A DNA stretch of 7,475 nucleotides. Origin: an uncultured Verrucomicrobiota bacterium. GTDB taxonomy: Bacteria > Verrucomicrobiota > Kiritimatiellia > RFP12 > UBA3636. This document shows positions 5,501 to 7,475 of the stretch, piece after piece. Under the pieces are notes generated by a model. It did no database searches and had not been told where the DNA came from. It saw only the letters and a list, made by a program, of their open reading frames with translations. Every line of letters begins with the position of its first letter. Within the stretch, counting starts at the first letter, position 1. The stretch is from positions 1 to 7,475 of the forward strand of contig CAMOEO010000146.1 of assembly GCA_946612175.1 (NCBI GenBank), in the 5' to 3' direction. The translations under genes were made by a program, and so were the position numbers.

Positions 5501-5553
5501 CGCGCGCAGCGCGCGCCGCCAAGCCCGCTCCGAGCGGGCGCGGCGCAGCCGCG
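5501..5553. repeat. Cluster of three small perfect hairpins before kdsB
   Basis: Three adjacent palindromes, each with a 3-nt loop: CGCGCG-cag-CGCGCG (5501-5515), GCCCGCT-ccg-AGCGGGC (5523-5539) and CGCGGC-gca-GCCGCG (5539-5553). The middle one contains CGCTCCGAGCG, the core also present in both 87-bp repeats upstream. No T run follows, so a standard intrinsic terminator is unlikely. They could form structure in the operon RNA before kdsB, or be copies of a small repetitive palindromic element. Confidence 0.7.
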
Positions 5554-5563
5554 ATTCCCGCGA

Positions 5564-5569
5564 AGAGGA
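5564..5569 (+). promoter_or_regulatory. Ribosome binding site of kdsB
   Basis: AGAGGA, 9 nt before the kdsB ATG. It is the only clear Shine-Dalgarno among the plus-strand genes and sits just after the hairpin cluster, which suggests kdsB is translated independently of the gene upstream. Confidence 0.6.
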
Positions 5570-5578
5570 CTTCCAAAC

Positions 5579-6331
5579 ATGAAGACCATCGCCGTCCTTC
5601 CCTCCCGCTACGGCTCGACCCGGTTCCCGGGCAAGAGCCTCGCCCCCATCTGCGGCAAGCCCCTCGTGCGCTGGGTCGCCGAGGCGTGCCTCCGCGCGAA
5701 GACCCTCGACGAGGTGATCGTCGCCACCGACGACGAGCGCATCGCCGCGGCCGTGGAGGGCACCGGCGCTCGCGCCGTGATGACACCCTCGGACCTCCCC
5801 AGCGGCACGGACCGCGTCGCCGTCGCCGCGCAGGCGGCGGACGGGGACGTCGTCGTGAACGTCCAGGGCGACGAGCCGCTTATCGATCCGGCCCTGATCG
5901 ACGCCGTGGCGGACAAGCTCCGCCTCGACGCGGAGGTCCGCTTTCAGATGTCCACCGCGTGCGCACCGATCCGCACCGCGGAGGAGCTCGCCGCACCGAC
6001 CGTCGTGAAGGTCGTCATGGACGCGGAGGACGGCGCGCTCTACTTCTCGCGCTGGGCGATCCCGTTCAAGCGCGACGGCGCGGCGGACCCCGCCACGGGC
6101 CTCTGGCAGCGCCACATCGGCATCTACGGCTATCGCGGCGCGTTCCTGCGGAGGCTCGTCGCCACGCCGCCCTGCGCGCTCGAGAGGGCCGAGTCGCTCG
6201 AGCAGCTTCGCGCGCTCTGGCTCGGGGGCCGCATCGCCGTCGTCCGCACCGCCGAGCTCGGCGTCGGCGTCGACCGCCCCGAGGACGTCCCGACCGTCGA
6301 GGCGTTGATGCGCGAGCGCGGCCTCGCCTAG
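5579..6331 (+). CDS. kdsB: 3-deoxy-manno-octulosonate cytidylyltransferase (CMP-Kdo synthetase)
   Basis: Activates Kdo with CTP to give CMP-Kdo for transfer onto lipid A; cytoplasmic, magnesium dependent. The 250-residue product matches KdsB in length and motifs: the nucleotide-binding start LPSRYGSTRFPGKSLA at 7-22, VATDDERI at 48-55, SGTDRVA at 75-81, VVNVQGDEPLI at 92-102 with the metal-binding Asp98, YFSR at 155-158 followed by IPFKR at 161-165, HIGIYGYR at 179-186, and LEQLRAL at 207-213 with the late GVGVDRPED at 228-236. No key residue appears missing. The long VNVQGDEPLI match and the HIGIYGYR motif separate it from related CMP-sialate or molybdenum-cofactor nucleotidyltransferases. 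A 126-nt repeat-rich gap separates it from the previous gene. With gmhA it marks the operon as LPS inner-core related. Confidence 0.95.
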   Translation: MKTIAVLPSRYGSTRFPGKSLAPICGKPLVRWVAEACLRAKTLDEVIVATDDERIAAAVEGTGARAVMTPSDLPSGTDRVAVAAQAADGDVVVNVQGDEPLIDPALIDAVADKLRLDAEVRFQMSTACAPIRTAEELAAPTVVKVVMDAEDGALYFSRWAIPFKRDGAADPATGLWQRHIGIYGYRGAFLRRLVATPPCALERAESLEQLRALWLGGRIAVVRTAELGVGVDRPEDVPTVEALMRERGLA

Positions 6332-6338
6332 CGCGGCG

Positions 6339-7301
6339 ATGGAGAACCGGTCCGCGCCCAGGCCCGACCCCGCCGCCGCGCGCCCGCTCGCGGCGCGGCT
6401 GTGGATCTACCAGCGCGAGCGCTTCCCCGTCGCGCAGTACCTGCCGATGGTCGCGGCGTTCGCGTTCTCGGCGTCGTCCTGGTCGCGGGCGTGCGGCGGG
6501 CGCGGGGGCTTCGTCGGGCGGCCCGCGCTGCTCTGCGGCATGGCGACGTCGTTCGGGCTCTTTCTCCTGCTGCGGCTCTTCGACGAGTTCAAGGACCGCG
6601 AGGACGACGCCCGCTACCGCCCCTACCGGCCCGTCCCGCGCGGGCTCGTCACGCTCGACGAGATCCGCGGCTGCATCCTCGCGACGTTCGCCGCGCTCGT
6701 CGCGATCAACGCGGCCTGCGACGCACGTCTCCTCGCGCCGCTCGCGCTCGCCTCGGCCTACATCCTGCTCATGTGGCGCGAGTTCTTCGTGCCGCGCTGG
6801 CTGCGGCGGCATCCGGTCGCCTACCTGCTCTCGCACATGCTCGTGATGCCGGTGATCGACTTCTACGCGACGGGCCTCGACTGGATCCACGGCGGCGAGC
6901 CGATGCCGCGCGGGCTGTTCCTCTTCCTTGCGACAACGTTCCTGAACGGCTGCGTGATCGAGATCGGTCGCAAGATCCGTTCGCCGGAGGACGAGGAGCC
7001 GGGCGTGGAGACCTACTCGTTCCTCTGGGGGCCGCGGCGCGCAGCGGCGATCTGGCTTGCCGTGCTCGCCGCGACGCTCGCCCTGGCGCTGGCCTGCTGC
7101 GCGCGCACGGGCGTCCTCGTTCCGGCGATCCCGCTGCTCGGCCTCGAGGCGGCGGTCTGCGCGATGCCGGCCGTCCTCTTCCTCCGCGGGCGCCGCTGCG
7201 GCCCGGCGATCGAGCTTGCGTCCGGCGTCTGGACGCTCGGGATGTACTGGCTCGTGGGCGTCCTGCCCGCCGCGACGGCGTGGTGGAGGGCCCGCGGATG
7301 A
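6339..7301 (+). CDS. UbiA-family prenyltransferase-like membrane protein
   Basis: A 320-residue polytopic membrane protein with about seven to nine hydrophobic segments. The first UbiA aspartate motif is clear: D82-E-F-K-D86-R-E-D89-D90 followed by RPYRPVPRGLVT at 94-105, matching the N/DExxDxxxD...RPxxRG pattern that binds the prenyl diphosphate through magnesium. The second motif is degenerate but positioned correctly: EIGRKIRSPEDEE at 208-220, then GVETYSFLWG at 222-231, where canonical UbiA proteins have D-x-x-x-D. UbiA enzymes transfer an isoprenoid chain to an aromatic or other acceptor in the membrane; the acceptor here is unknown, and ubiquinone or menaquinone synthesis is not supported by any neighbour. 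It begins 7 nt after kdsB and overlaps the next gene by ATGA, so it is probably co-expressed with that PEP synthase-like protein. The family call is good, the function open. Confidence 0.8.
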   Translation: MENRSAPRPDPAAARPLAARLWIYQRERFPVAQYLPMVAAFAFSASSWSRACGGRGGFVGRPALLCGMATSFGLFLLLRLFDEFKDREDDARYRPYRPVPRGLVTLDEIRGCILATFAALVAINAACDARLLAPLALASAYILLMWREFFVPRWLRRHPVAYLLSHMLVMPVIDFYATGLDWIHGGEPMPRGLFLFLATTFLNGCVIEIGRKIRSPEDEEPGVETYSFLWGPRRAAAIWLAVLAATLALALACCARTGVLVPAIPLLGLEAAVCAMPAVLFLRGRRCGPAIELASGVWTLGMYWLVGVLPAATAWWRARG

Positions 7302-7475
7302 GCGCGGACCCCGCCGCGAGGCCATTCGTCCCCGCGCCCGGCGCGTCGGCGCCGCCGTGGCTCGGCGGCAAGGGCGCGAACCTGCTCCGCCTCGCGGCGG
7401 CGGGCTTCCGCACGCCGCGCTGGATCGCGCTGCCGCCGGGCTTCGACGCGGCCGGCGCCCCGGCCGCGGCCGACG
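7298..7475 (+). CDS. PEP synthase / pyruvate phosphate dikinase-like protein, 5' part
   Basis: Only the first 59 codons are inside the window; the frame is open to the edge. After a Pro/Ala-rich start, residues 22-48 contain LGGKGANLLRLAAAGF followed by a TPRW...LPPGF stretch, the opening signature of the PEP/pyruvate-binding (ATP-binding) domain of PEP synthase and pyruvate phosphate dikinase; the Lys in GGKGANL is an ATP-binding residue in the family. These enzymes carry phosphate from ATP through a swivelling His domain to pyruvate, or in relatives such as rifampin phosphotransferase to other acceptors. The part that would tell these apart lies outside the window. The ATG overlaps the stop of the UbiA-like gene (ATGA), suggesting translational coupling and a shared pathway. 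Confidence 0.75.
   Translation, partial: MSADPAARPFVPAPGASAPPWLGGKGANLLRLAAAGFRTPRWIALPPGFDAAGAPAAAD

Noticed and set aside
5258..5553. CRISPR array
   Set aside because: Repeats are 9 or 87 bp, contiguous and without unique spacers; no cas gene is nearby.
5255..6115. Minus-strand open frame containing LCALCALCV and LKRLKRLKRL runs
   Set aside because: The runs are the reverse reading of the 9-bp repeats and the rest is opposite kdsB; no start signal or domain.
4651..6846. Very long plus-strand open frame across the AsmA-like gene and kdsB
   Set aside because: Arg/Pro-rich translation in a different frame from two genes with clear protein features; a GC-driven shadow.

Overview
The window reads as a chromosomal piece of a GC-rich (roughly 70% by eye) Gram-negative bacterium. 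It encodes a three-gene Mla-type lipid transport system and two classical LPS inner-core enzymes (GmhA for heptose, KdsB for Kdo), so a lipopolysaccharide outer membrane is expected. Most genes lack a clear Shine-Dalgarno sequence. Short CGCAGAGAG-type and CAACCGTTT-type tandem repeats and small GC hairpins occur near gene ends. This recalls the Verrucomicrobiota/Kiritimatiellota/Planctomycetota group, but the assignment rests on memory of such genomes and is only an inference.

Left half, minus strand (95-2818): a compact mlaE-mlaF-mlaD operon. MlaE is fused at its N-terminus to a STAS (MlaB-like) domain. MlaF is the ABC ATPase and MlaD the membrane-anchored MCE lipid-binding subunit. Gaps are 4 nt (mlaE-mlaF) and a 4-nt ATGA overlap (mlaF-mlaD). 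No mlaC or mlaA lies inside the window. Positions 1-94 hold no gene I can support.

Centre (2819-2994): a 176-nt divergent control region. It carries two back-to-back promoter candidates with the same layout (TTGC-type -35, 18-nt spacer, TGTGGTA-type extended -10). Between them lies a 38-nt imperfect dyad, and a 17-bp direct repeat flanks the plus-strand -10. The minus-strand promoter would start transcription about 3 nt before the mlaE ATG, giving a nearly leaderless message.

Right half, plus strand (2995-7475): gmhA, a secreted protein of unknown function, an AsmA-like membrane-anchored protein, kdsB, a UbiA-family prenyltransferase-like membrane protein, and the start of a PEP synthase/pyruvate phosphate dikinase-like gene that runs off the window. 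Overlaps (ATGA twice) and short gaps suggest one operon, broken only by a repeat-rich patch (5258-5553) covering the 3' end of the AsmA-like gene and the kdsB leader. Together the window looks like an outer-membrane biogenesis locus: phospholipid trafficking on one side, LPS sugar synthesis plus unknown envelope proteins on the other, with shared control DNA between. The most unusual items are the divergent control region, the layered repeat patch, and the UbiA-like/PEP-synthase-like gene pair.
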